A model generated the notes under the pieces. It made no database searches. It worked only from the letters and a program-made list of their open reading frames with translations, and was not told the DNA's origin. The position numbers were made by a program, and so were the translations under genes. Shown here piece by piece: positions 28,768 to 40,643 of a DNA stretch of 64,000 bases. Numbering within the stretch: the stretch's first letter is position 1; each line of letters opens with the position of its first letter. The DNA comes from Methanothermococcus thermolithotrophicus DSM 2095 (GTDB lineage: Archaea; AGJL01; Methanococci; Methanococcales; Methanococcaceae): positions 186,001 to 250,000 of the forward strand of contig NZ_OX296583.1 of NCBI RefSeq assembly GCF_946463545.1, read 5' to 3'.

Positions 28768-28926
28768 TCCCTTGTGGATGATGCTTTTGCTGACACACTT
28801 AAAAACTACATGCCCGTAGAGTCACCATAAATGCATAAAATACCATTTTTTATCTTTAGTATTTATTATTTTATTATTTGTATCAATTAACAATCATGAC
28901 ACATATAAATGTACAAAAATAGCACC

Positions 28927-28960
28927 CGCTATTTGTGAACCTTTTAAGGAACAGGTAGCG
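28927..28960 (+). promoter_or_regulatory. SECIS element in the fdhA 5' leader
   Basis: CGCTATTTGT (28927-28936) pairs with ACAGGTAGCG (28951-28960), closing an asymmetric internal loop with GAA (28937-28939) on the 5' side and a single A (28950) opposite. A short CCT/AGG stem with loop TTTA caps it. This is the archaeal SECIS layout (GAA/A loop plus a short GC stem). It lies 54 nt before the fdhA ATG, and the M. jannaschii fdhA SECIS is likewise known in the 5' UTR. It directs the UGA at 29408 to be read as selenocysteine. Confidence 0.88.
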
Positions 28961-29014
28961 AAGAAAGACCCAAAACTTCCCTACGTTACTTATGATTAAT
29001 ATAGGTGATTATAA

Positions 29015-31042
29015 ATGAAGCTGGAATTTGTCCACACAATTTGTCCTTACTGCGGTACTGGCTGCGGTGTGGATCTAGTTGTAAAGGATGGAAAAATTGT
29101 TGGAACAGAGCCCTTCAAAAGACATCCTGTAAACGAAGGAAAAACTTGCATTAAAGGAAATTATTGTTACGAGTTTGTCCACCGGGAAGACAGATTAACA
29201 AAACCATTAATCAAGAAGAATGGTGAGTTTGTTGAAGCTACATGGGACGAAGCTTTGACTTTAATTGCAGATAAATTGAAAGGTTATAGCCCAGATGAAA
29301 TCGGATTTTTTTCATCTGCAAGATGTACAACCGAAGATAATTATGCCCTTCAAAAGTTTGCAAGGGCGGTAATGAAAACTAATAACATAGATCACTGTGC
29401 AAGGCTTTGACACTCTGCAACTGTTAAAGGTCTTGGGGAAGCTTTTGGGTCCGGTGCTATGACAAATTCAATTGGAGACATTGAAGATGCAGATTGTATA
29501 TTGATAATAGGTTCAAATACATTTGAACAACATCCACTTATTGCAAGGAGAGTAATTAAGGCAAAAGAGAAAGGTACCAAGGTTATTGTTATTGATCCTA
29601 GGGAAACTCCAACTGCAAAACAGGCCGACTTATATCTCCAAATAACTCCAGGTTCAAATACTGCATTTTTAAACGGTCTAATGAACGTTATCATAAATGA
29701 AGGTTTGATTGATGAAGAATTTATAAGAAATAGAACAAAAGGTTTTGATGAATTAAAAAAGACTGTGGAAAAATATACTCCAGAATATGTCTCAAAGATT
29801 TGTGGCGTATCGCCTGAATTAATTGTAGAAGCAGCAAAGATGTATGGGAGTGCAGACAAAGCTTCAATACTTTACTGTATGGGTGTAACTCAATTTATAC
29901 ATGGGGTGGACAACGTAAAATCATGCTGTAATTTAGCAATGATAACTGGGAACATAGGTAAAAGAGGAACTGGAGTCAATCCATTAAGAGGTCAAAATAA
30001 CGTTCAAGGAGCCTGCGATATGGGAGCTCTACCTAATGTATTCCCAGGGTATCAAAAAATAGAAGAGGCTTATGAAAAATTTGAAAAGGAATGGGGTGTT
30101 GAATTAAACCATGAACCTGGTTTATCAATTCCTGAAATCCTTGAAAAAGCAGGAAAAGAAATAAAATGCATATACATTATGGGTGAAAACCCAATGGTTT
30201 CTGATCCAGATGTTAACCACGTGAAACACGCTTTGGAATCTTTAGATTTTATGGTTGTTCAGGATATATTCCTAACTGAAACTGCTCAATTAGCCGATGT
30301 AGTTCTTCCAGCGGCGTGTTGGGCAGAGAAAGATGGAACATTTACAAACTCTGAAAGAAGGGTTCAAAGAGTAAGAAAAGCGATAGATCCTCCTGGAGAA
30401 GCACTTGAAGACTGGAAGATAATAAAGAGACTTGCTGAAAAAATGGGGTATGGCGAACTGTTCGACTTCAACTCTCCGGAAGAAATTTTCGAAGAAATAA
30501 GAAGAGTCACTCCGCAGTATGCAGGAATTAGCTACAAAAGATTAGGCGTTGATGGATTACACTGGCCATGTAAAACTGAAGATGATCCCGGAACCCCAAT
30601 TTTACATACTGAAAAATTCTTAACAAGTGATGGATTAGGAAATATATTCCCTGTTGAATATGGGGATCCTGCAGAGCTCCCTGACGATGAATATCCATAC
30701 ATACTTACAACAGGAAGGATAATATTCCACTACCACACAGGAAGTATGACTAGGAGAAGTAAGCACATGGCCGACGAAATAAACGAGGGATTTATTGAAA
30801 TTCATCCTGAAGATGCCAGAAAATTGGGAATTAAAAACAAAGATCTTGTAAAAGTAGTTTCAAGAAGAGGAGAAGTAACTGTAAAAGCAAATGTTACTGA
30901 AAACATTAAAAAAGGTGTAGTATTCATGCCATTCCACTTTGCAGAAACTACTGCAAACACATTGACAAATCCTGCTCTTGATCCAAACTGTAAAATCCCG
31001 GAGCTCAAAGTTTGTGCAGTTAAAATAGAAAAAGCCGAATAA
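29015..31042 (+). CDS. fdhA: Formate dehydrogenase alpha subunit, selenocysteine-containing
   Basis: A 675-residue molybdopterin oxidoreductase, read through an in-frame TGA at 29408-29410 (Sec132, context [15 protein letters not shown]). The frame is clean on both sides and the Sec sits where the FDH active-site Sec/Cys belongs. An N-terminal [4Fe-4S] site (C10, C13, C17 and CIKG) and bis-MGD motifs are visible ([46 protein letters not shown]). It oxidises formate to CO2 and hands electrons to FdhB and F420. ATG follows AGGTGATTATAA. Software that stops at TGA would split the gene in two. Confidence 0.97.
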
Positions 31043-31086
31043 ATACCAATACCTCCTATTATATATTCTGGTAATTGAGGGATAAT

Positions 31087-33653
<2,567 letters not shown>

Positions 33654-34982
33654 TTAATCACAACTTATGGTGTACTTGCCGTTATACTGATAATTTTCTA
33701 TACACATTAACTCTTCCAAAGGAGTCCCTCTTAATATTTCACGGGCAATCTCTTTTTCCTGTTCAACTGCAGGTTGGTTAAATGCATTAACTCCGTGGAG
33801 TTCTCCAGAGAATGCTGTTTGTAACTCATACATATATAACAGCTTTCCTAAGGATAATTCATTTAATTCCTCAAGAACTACCTTAACATTTGGAACCCCA
33901 TGACATGTCAAGGAGGCTTCGGTAGCACTTTGTTCTGAATTTATTATTTCTGATAGGTTGTGATTGTTCAGATTACTTTCGAGCTCGTGGTTGATTTTTA
34001 AGTCATACTTAAATTTATTTACCCTCATAAATGTTACAATCTTATCCTTTGGACCGTCTATATAGAGTTGGAGCTGAGAATGTTGATCTTTTGCCCCCAT
34101 TGAAACTATAGGGGTTTGTCCTTTTCCATCCTTTCCCAAACTTTCAGCCCATAATTGCCTGTACCACATACCAAACTTATGCAATCTTTCAGCGTATGGC
34201 ATGATAACAGACATGTTTTTTCCCTTATTATACATTAGATAATGAATTACTGCATTCATTAGGGCAGGGTTTTTAAACACATCTTCATTATTGCAGGAGT
34301 TGTTCATTTTTATAGCTCCCTTTACCAGCTTTTCAATATCTATACCAAGGCAAGATAATGGAGCTAAACCTACCGCAGAAAGTACGGAGTATCTTCCACC
34401 AACGTTTTCAGGGATTTCAAAAAACATGTAATTTTCTTTTTCCGTAAGTTCTTTTAACGTTCCACCATTGGCTATAGCCACTATATTTTTTTCATAATCA
34501 TCCACTTTTTTCATCATCAAGTTCCTTATGATAAAAAAGTTAGCCAGCGTTTCTACAGTATTTCCAGATTTACTTACCGCAAATACCAAAGTTTTCTCCA
34601 AATCCACCAATTTAAGAATTCGATATGTTTTCTCGGGATCAGAATTGTCTAAGAAATAAACTTTTGGAGAACTATATTCATTATAATACAATCCATTTAT
34701 TGCCTCGTGTACCATTTGGGTACCTAGTACTGAACCCCCCATTCCTACAACTATAATGTACTCAAAATCTTTTGAATGCTCCTTTACTTTATCATACTGG
34801 CTCAAATCGGAGTCGAGTATGTCTATAAAACCCAATTCTCCAGCTTCAGCTTTTTCTAATATGCCGTTATATGCACTTTCTATTTTATTTTCGATCTTTC
34901 CTATGTCTGCTATTGATATTCCGTCTTTACCTATAACCTCATCCATTACATTGTCGTATTTAAACATGTAGTCCCTGTTCAT
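33654..34982 (-). CDS. pgi: Glucose-6-phosphate isomerase
   Basis: About 442 residues, phosphosugar isomerase fold. VVGMGGSVLGTQM near residue 85, SKSGNTVETLANF near 135, GGRYSVLSAVGLAPL near 195 and the C-terminal ELHGVNAFNQPAVEQ (catalytic His/Lys region) are intact. It interconverts glucose 6-phosphate and fructose 6-phosphate. I use the second ATG (34980-34982), which has GGGGGAAA before it. The gene ends 12 bp before the ADP-dependent kinase; co-transcription is near certain. Confidence 0.93.
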   Translation of the reverse strand: MNRDYMFKYDNVMDEVIGKDGISIADIGKIENKIESAYNGILEKAEAGELGFIDILDSDLSQYDKVKEHSKDFEYIIVVGMGGSVLGTQMVHEAINGLYYNEYSSPKVYFLDNSDPEKTYRILKLVDLEKTLVFAVSKSGNTVETLANFFIIRNLMMKKVDDYEKNIVAIANGGTLKELTEKENYMFFEIPENVGGRYSVLSAVGLAPLSCLGIDIEKLVKGAIKMNNSCNNEDVFKNPALMNAVIHYLMYNKGKNMSVIMPYAERLHKFGMWYRQLWAESLGKDGKGQTPIVSMGAKDQHSQLQLYIDGPKDKIVTFMRVNKFKYDLKINHELESNLNNHNLSEIINSEQSATEASLTCHGVPNVKVVLEELNELSLGKLLYMYELQTAFSGELHGVNAFNQPAVEQEKEIAREILRGTPLEELMCIENYQYNGKYTISCD

Positions 34983-35030
34983 CGTTTCCCCCATAATACT
35001 GTACCTAAAACATTATAGTTTATCTTATTT

Positions 35031-36599
35031 TTAAAAGTAATGTTTGTATATTGCTCCTCCAAACAATGCCTTGTACTTGTCTGCACTATCGTTGTTTTGC
35101 CAGCTCAGGTTTCTATATGCATGATAATAACAATTCTTCATCATTAATGAAAGTGGAGCGTTTGTATCATATGGACTTTTTGGGCAGTTTACATGATTAT
35201 AGTTGATAAATAAACAAATCTCTCCCAGTTTATAAAATGTCCAATTTAAGGCATGTTCTATACCCCATTTTAAACCATTTTTATCATAATCTTTAAAGAG
35301 AACTCCTGTAGCTACGTCAAAATTAGGATCGTTATGTGGATCAGGATTTAAGGATATTACAGTGTCTTTTAAACCACCAGTTTCCCGAGCTACAACTGGG
35401 GTACAGTAGGCCATTGACTCCATCTGAATTAAGCCACAGGGCTCCCAAAGGGACGGAACTATGGTCCAATCGCTTCCGGCATACACCAGCGATGTAAGGG
35501 GGGGACAGAAACCCACCATGGAAATTACTTTTCCAGGATAGCTTTCGGCTAAGTCTTTCATACCTTCTTCAATCCGTTTTTCCCCCTTGGAAAGCATGAC
35601 AAATCTTATATCGTGTTCATCGAGTATTTCGGGAAGTGCCTGGAATATTAAGTCAAATCCTTTTTGATACGTGGCCCTCCCAACAAATCCGATTAATGGA
35701 GTATCAAGACCATCTTCAAGATTTCCATATATTTCTACATCTGTTCCAGTAATTTTGGTTTTATCCATATTATTCCAATCTTCAACATATCTTGTTAAAC
35801 ATTCAGAGTTATAAAACCATGCGAACTTTATTTTGGGTTTTATAGCATGTGCATCTTCTGAGCTATAGTTACTTATAAATGCGTATTTTCTAGGGTCCAA
35901 CTTTCCATCACTCAAATTAATCATCCTTTCTATCATACTAGAAGGACCATGAGATTCAAAATCTATTCCATTAATAATACCATGAAAAGGTTTTATACTA
36001 CTCTGTTTGTTTATGAGCTCAATGGATTTTATTTCTTCTGCATGGGTTGGACTCACAGTATTAAAAGCATTACTAAAGTAAATACCGAGCTCTAAATATG
36101 TCATTACATGCCCCTTATAGTTCCTGACCGGCCCCCTGAAAGCTTCGTTGTGTATCGTCATAGTAGTTGGTAGATTGAGTTTTTCGTGGCATTTTGCTAC
36201 AGCAAGCCCACATGGCCAATCATGCCCTGAAACACAATCTATATCATCAAAATTACTCAAATAACTTACGACCAAGTCTGCAAATAGATCATATTTTACA
36301 GGATCCCAAGTATCTAATTCGTTAAAATTTTTGTTACTAAATGCAATTATATCCAAACCAGTAATTGGATGTTTTACCTTTATCACGTCAAATTTAAACT
36401 TGCTCCCTTGATACTTAATATTTAATTCAGTTACTTTTTCATTTGGTAGGTTTGAAATCTTATTTTGATGGTCAAAAGTTATACTAACTACTTCATTCCC
36501 AATTGACTTTAGAAATTTTGGCAAATATTGTAACACTTCACCTAAACCCCCAATTGATGTCAAAGGTGCTATGGTAGGCATTAATATTGCTATTTTCAC
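35031..36599 (-). CDS. glgA: Glycogen synthase, GT5 family
   Basis: A 522-residue GT-B glycosyltransferase of the starch/glycogen synthase type. N-terminal SIGGLGEVLQYLPKFLKSIG, SGHDWPCGLAVAK and INGIDFESH, then C-terminal GFVGRATYQKGFDLI and PSLWEPCGLIQMESMAYCTPVVARETGGLKDTV are the expected donor-site motifs. The first glycine loop is SIGGLGE rather than the bacterial KTGGLGD. It extends alpha-1,4-glucan chains. Divergent from the GT4 gene; head of the glgA-pgi-pfkC operon. Confidence 0.92.
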   Translation of the reverse strand: MKIAILMPTIAPLTSIGGLGEVLQYLPKFLKSIGNEVVSITFDHQNKISNLPNEKVTELNIKYQGSKFKFDVIKVKHPITGLDIIAFSNKNFNELDTWDPVKYDLFADLVVSYLSNFDDIDCVSGHDWPCGLAVAKCHEKLNLPTTMTIHNEAFRGPVRNYKGHVMTYLELGIYFSNAFNTVSPTHAEEIKSIELINKQSSIKPFHGIINGIDFESHGPSSMIERMINLSDGKLDPRKYAFISNYSSEDAHAIKPKIKFAWFYNSECLTRYVEDWNNMDKTKITGTDVEIYGNLEDGLDTPLIGFVGRATYQKGFDLIFQALPEILDEHDIRFVMLSKGEKRIEEGMKDLAESYPGKVISMVGFCPPLTSLVYAGSDWTIVPSLWEPCGLIQMESMAYCTPVVARETGGLKDTVISLNPDPHNDPNFDVATGVLFKDYDKNGLKWGIEHALNWTFYKLGEICLFINYNHVNCPKSPYDTNAPLSLMMKNCYYHAYRNLSWQNNDSADKYKALFGGAIYKHYF

Positions 36600-36715
36600 A
36601 AAACCACTCCCCTTAGATTTAATATATATACTAGTAATATATGTAAATATTATATATAAAATAATATTAACCCGATATTCGACGACAGGGCAATATAATT
36701 AAGAGTTGTGAAAAA
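36600..36715. promoter_or_regulatory. Divergent promoter region glgA / GT4
   Basis: The 116 bp between the two divergent glycan genes contains overlapping TATA words, including AATATATATACTAGTAATAT around 36621-36640, nearly symmetrical about ACTAGT. It may serve both directions. Confidence 0.45.
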
Positions 36716-37891
36716 ATGAAAATAGCCATGGTAACTTGGGAATATCCTCCAATCATGGTGGGGGGGCTGTCAGTACACTGCAGAGGCCTTGCTGAAGCGC
36801 TTGTTAGAAATGGACATCAAGTTGATGTTATAACAGTAGGTTATGAACTACCAGAATATGAAAATATCAATGGAGTTAATGTTTATCGTGTAAAACCTAT
36901 AGGACATAATCATTTCTTAACTTGGGCCACATTTATGGCAAACTTTATGGAAAAGAAATTGGGTATGTTGGGAATTAATAACTACGACGTGATCCACTGT
37001 CACGACTGGATGACATCATTTGTTGGAACAAACATAAAACACCTTTTTAATAAACCCTACGTACAGTCCATTCATAGTACAGAGCGGGGACGATGTGGAG
37101 GAATTCATTCTGAAGACTCACGGGCCATTAATGATATAGAATGGTGGAGCACATACGAATCCCATGCAGTTATAACTGTAAGTAATTCAATAAAGAGCGA
37201 AATATGTGGTGCATTTGACACACCTTGGGAAAAAGTGAATGTTATTTACAATGGAATAAACCCTTGGGAATTTGACATTCCTTTAAGTGACTACGATAGG
37301 AATGAATTTAGAATGAATTTGGGAGTACACCCTCATGAAAAAATGATACTATTTGTTGGAAGATTGGTTTATCAAAAAGGTGTAGAATATTTAATTAGAG
37401 CATTTCCTAAAATACTCAATAGTCATCCTGATTCAAAACTTGTAATTGCCGGAACTGGAGATATGAAGGATTACTTAGAAGGTATAGCTTCCCAGCTAGG
37501 ATGTAGAGATAGAGTTATTTTTTTAGGATTTACCAATGGAGATTCTTTAAAGAAATTATACAAATGTGCAGATATTTGTGTTATACCATCTGTTTATGAG
37601 CCTTTTGGAATTGTGGCTTTGGAAGCCATGGCGGCTGGTACCCCAGTAGTAGCCAGTAGTGTGGGAGGATTGAGTGAAATTATTCAACACGAACACAATG
37701 GAGTTTGGGTTTATCCAGAAAATCCTGATTCCATTGCATGGGGTGTAAATAGGGTTCTTTCAGATTGGGGTTTTAAAGAGTATATTGTAAGTAATGCAAA
37801 ACATGATGCATATACAAAATATAGTTGGGATGTTATTGCAAACCATACAGTTGACGTATATCATAAAGTTTCAGAAATGACAAAATATTAA
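36716..37891 (+). CDS. GT4-family glycosyltransferase, glycogen cluster
   Basis: A 391-residue GT-B enzyme. MKIAMVTWEYPPIMVGGLSVH at the start, HCHDWMTSFVG, VSNSIKSEI, VNVIYNGINPWEF, FVGRLVYQKGVEYLI and PSVYEPFGIVALEAMAAGTPVVASSVGGLSEII are the acceptor and donor site motifs. Homologues beside archaeal glycogen synthase are thought to make or extend glucans; a sugar-nucleotide-dependent role in glycogen synthesis fits, but the acceptor is not shown. Confidence 0.85.
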   Translation: MKIAMVTWEYPPIMVGGLSVHCRGLAEALVRNGHQVDVITVGYELPEYENINGVNVYRVKPIGHNHFLTWATFMANFMEKKLGMLGINNYDVIHCHDWMTSFVGTNIKHLFNKPYVQSIHSTERGRCGGIHSEDSRAINDIEWWSTYESHAVITVSNSIKSEICGAFDTPWEKVNVIYNGINPWEFDIPLSDYDRNEFRMNLGVHPHEKMILFVGRLVYQKGVEYLIRAFPKILNSHPDSKLVIAGTGDMKDYLEGIASQLGCRDRVIFLGFTNGDSLKKLYKCADICVIPSVYEPFGIVALEAMAAGTPVVASSVGGLSEIIQHEHNGVWVYPENPDSIAWGVNRVLSDWGFKEYIVSNAKHDAYTKYSWDVIANHTVDVYHKVSEMTKY

Positions 37892-38029
37892 TAAAATTAA
37901 AACCATAATTTAGTATTCAACAAATGAAGTTATATATTCTATATTACTAAATTTTTATTAAAAATTTAGGAAATTTTAGTTTAATAAGAAGAAAAATGAA
38001 TTAAGAATTGTACGGCCCACATCGAGGAT

Positions 38030-38085
38030 ATGATTGAACGAAAATCGGGGATTTCATAGCTCGAAACTACTTCGTTCGTTTCAAT
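38030..38085 (+). repeat. Family A palindromic unit R3
   Basis: GATTGAACGAAAATC-ggg-GATTTCATAGCTC followed by CTACTTCGTTCGTTTCAAT. It matches the two tandem units at 53243-53345 (GATTGAATGAAAACC, hairpin, ATAGCTCAC, then CTTCGTTC). It lies 40 bp before the small winged-helix gene. Confidence 0.7.
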
Positions 38086-38125
38086 ACTCTACTTTGTATG
38101 ACTGTACTTCACATGAGGTGAAATT

Positions 38126-38338
38126 ATGGAGGAAATGTGGGGTAAAATAGGCGAAACTGCCGGTGAAATTTACCATGTTTTAGAGGGGGGCGAAAAAAAC
38201 CTCACAACACTAACAAAAACCTTGAAAAAAGGAGGGTGTAATGAAAATATTGTTATAATGGCTATTGGATGGCTTGCTAGAGAAGGTAAAATAAATGTAA
38301 TACGTGATAATAGAAAATGGATTATAAGTCTTAAATAA
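38126..38338 (+). CDS. Small winged-helix protein (DUF2582-like)
   Basis: A 70-residue protein, MEEMWGKIGETAGEIYHVLEG onward, with helices and a C-terminal wing (REGKINVIRDNRKWIISL). This is the pattern of the small winged-helix family DUF2582. Such proteins may bind DNA or protein; no regulatory role has been shown. It lies between the GT4 and glucoamylase genes and could be a local regulator. ATG follows GAGGTGAAATT. Confidence 0.75.
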   Translation: MEEMWGKIGETAGEIYHVLEGGEKNLTTLTKTLKKGGCNENIVIMAIGWLAREGKINVIRDNRKWIISLK

Positions 38339-38491
38339 TTTCAGTTGATTTACAGTTACATGATCGAATATTGTCGTTCTGCAATGATGTTATAAATATT
38401 TATTAAATTTATTGCATAATGACCCCATATTTACAAAGCAAATTAATGTAATAAATTATATAATATGTCCAAAAATTAACGAGTGGTTAGC

Positions 38492-40516
38492 ATGGTAGGA
38501 ATTATTGGGAATGGGAAAATCCTCGCAAAGATTGATGACTCAGGCTCTTTGGAATACATATTTTTTCCACATTTGGGGCATGAGAAACATATTTTTGATT
38601 CATCATTTGCCATATTTTATGATAATAAGTTGAAATGGAATTGGGACAATTCCTGGGATATTAATCAGAACTATTTAAAAGATACAAACATATTGAAAAC
38701 ATCATATGAAAACGAGGATTTTCTAATAGAATCAAAGGACTACGTGCCTATATCCCATAACTCGATAATTAAGCAAATATCAATATTAAACAAATCCAGC
38801 GAAAAAAAGAATTTAAAACTGTTTTTTTATGAAAATTTAAGAATGGGAGAAATTCCTGAAGTAAGTACTGTAAAGTATAGAAAGAACAGGGAGTGCATTA
38901 TTAAATACGATAAGAATTATGTTTTTTGTATCGGCAGTAATAAAAAAGTATCTTCATACCAATGTGGTGTTAGGTCATCCGAGAGTAGTGCCCTAAATGA
39001 TCTCAAAAATGGTATTTTAAAGGAATACGATAGTGCTGAAGGCCTAATCACAGATAGCGCACTGGGTTGGGACCTTGAGTTGAGTCCAAATCAGGAACAG
39101 AAAGTCTCAATATTTATATTTGCAGATAAGTATGGTGGGGATTATACCAAAATTATGAATTTATTGGATACACTAAATATAGTTATAACCAATCACGCAG
39201 ACATATATGATCTTACAATGGCATACTGGAAGAACATGATTGAAACCACTGCGAATAGTCTATGCAATTCAAATCAAGCCTTTAAAGATTTAACACATAT
39301 AAAAGACGACGCAAATATTTCAAATTTAAAAAGAATAAAACAGTATGAAGCTATTTGTAAAAGATCCCTATTAACCATTTTACTCCTTTGTGATCATAAT
39401 GGTGGAATAATTGCATCACCATCACTCTATCCAGATTATAGATATGTATGGTGTAGGGACGCAGGTTATATGGCCGTCGCACTTGACCTATGTGGTCAGC
39501 ATGGAATAAGCGAAAAATACTTTGAATGGTGCAAAAAAACACAAAATAGTGATGGCTCATGGGTTCAAAACTACTACGTAGAAGGAAATCCAAGGCTTAC
39601 GGCAATTCAAATTGACCAAGTTGGTACTACAATCTGGGCCGCACTTGTACATTATAGAATAACTAGGGACAAATTATTCCTGAACAGATATTGGGAAATG
39701 ATTAAAAAAGCAGGGGATTATTTAAGTAGTGTTGCCAATCCACCATCACCAAGCTATGATTTATGGGAAGAAAAATATGGTGTATTCGCATACACACTTG
39801 GCGCAATTTATGGAGGATTAAAATCTGCCTACAACATTTGTAAAATACTGGGCAAGGAAGAACACGATATCCAAAATTGGAAAGAGAGCATGGACTTCCT
39901 TAAAAACGAAATGGTAGATAGGCTTTATTTAAAAGATGAAAATAGATTTGCAAAATCATTGGATCCATTGGACAAAGCTCTAGATGCTAGTATTTTAGGG
40001 CTCAGTTTTCCATATAATTTGGTACCTGTTGATGACCCTAGAATGATTAGCACCGCCAACCAAATTGAAAATGCGTTTAAGTATAAGGTTGGAGGTATAG
40101 GAAGGTACCCTGAAGATGTTTATTTCGGAGGGAATCCTTGGATAATAACCACAATATGGCTCCATATGTACTATGAAAACTTGATTAAATCATTATCTAA
40201 ACATGGTAAAAATGCCATACATTCTGATCAAATCCCTGATTCTTCAGGGGACCTTAAGGATTTTGTCTCAATTATAGGGTCCATTGAAAACCATGGTGAA
40301 AAGTCAGATGAAACCCCTAGTTCCGACACACTCCTTACTTATGCCCAAAAATGTAACAATTTGTTTGATTGGACTTTAAAGTATAACTTTAATGAACTAT
40401 TTCCAGAACAGGTTCACAAAGATCTTGGAGCTCCGATATCTGCAATTCCACTTGGGTGGTCACATGCAATGGTCATAATTGCCATCCATGGTAACTTTGA
40501 TATATTAATACCTTAA
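38492..40516 (+). CDS. GH15 glucoamylase-like enzyme
   Basis: About 674 residues. An N-terminal beta-sandwich (about 1-260) precedes an (alpha/alpha)6 barrel. YPDYRYVWCRDAGYMAVAL near residue 325 is the GH15 WxRD signature, and DLWEEKYGVFAYTLGAIYGGL near 425 carries the catalytic-acid WEE. The C-terminal PLGWSHAM completes the active site. It releases glucose from alpha-1,4-glucans and fits the glycogen-breakdown half of the cluster. No signal peptide, so cytoplasmic. Start ATG 38492 with GTGG upstream. Confidence 0.9.
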   Translation: MVGIIGNGKILAKIDDSGSLEYIFFPHLGHEKHIFDSSFAIFYDNKLKWNWDNSWDINQNYLKDTNILKTSYENEDFLIESKDYVPISHNSIIKQISILNKSSEKKNLKLFFYENLRMGEIPEVSTVKYRKNRECIIKYDKNYVFCIGSNKKVSSYQCGVRSSESSALNDLKNGILKEYDSAEGLITDSALGWDLELSPNQEQKVSIFIFADKYGGDYTKIMNLLDTLNIVITNHADIYDLTMAYWKNMIETTANSLCNSNQAFKDLTHIKDDANISNLKRIKQYEAICKRSLLTILLLCDHNGGIIASPSLYPDYRYVWCRDAGYMAVALDLCGQHGISEKYFEWCKKTQNSDGSWVQNYYVEGNPRLTAIQIDQVGTTIWAALVHYRITRDKLFLNRYWEMIKKAGDYLSSVANPPSPSYDLWEEKYGVFAYTLGAIYGGLKSAYNICKILGKEEHDIQNWKESMDFLKNEMVDRLYLKDENRFAKSLDPLDKALDASILGLSFPYNLVPVDDPRMISTANQIENAFKYKVGGIGRYPEDVYFGGNPWIITTIWLHMYYENLIKSLSKHGKNAIHSDQIPDSSGDLKDFVSIIGSIENHGEKSDETPSSDTLLTYAQKCNNLFDWTLKYNFNELFPEQVHKDLGAPISAIPLGWSHAMVIIAIHGNFDILIP

Positions 40517-40643
40517 TTTGATTGGAAAATGTATCTTGTTCTTTGTTTGTAGAAAATAAAATTAGGAAAATTAAGCATACTTTGAATTAAATAACTATCA
40601 TATTTTTATTTATTTAATCTTATAACTTTGATCGGAGGATATT

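Noticed and set aside
28768-28830. Twenty in-frame codons after the carbonic anhydrase TAA, suggesting truncation or read-through
   Set aside because: The enzyme already ends where the known archaeal beta-carbonic anhydrase ends, and TAA is not a known recoding codon here.
29015-31042. fdhA as a broken gene (stop at 29408)
   Set aside because: The TGA is at the FDH active-site position, both sides are intact in one frame, and a SECIS-like hairpin lies in the leader.
38341-38491. Full TIR element at 38368
   Set aside because: Only one arm (ATTGTCGTTCTGCAA) was found; no partner within 150 bp, so I list it only as a possible solo arm.
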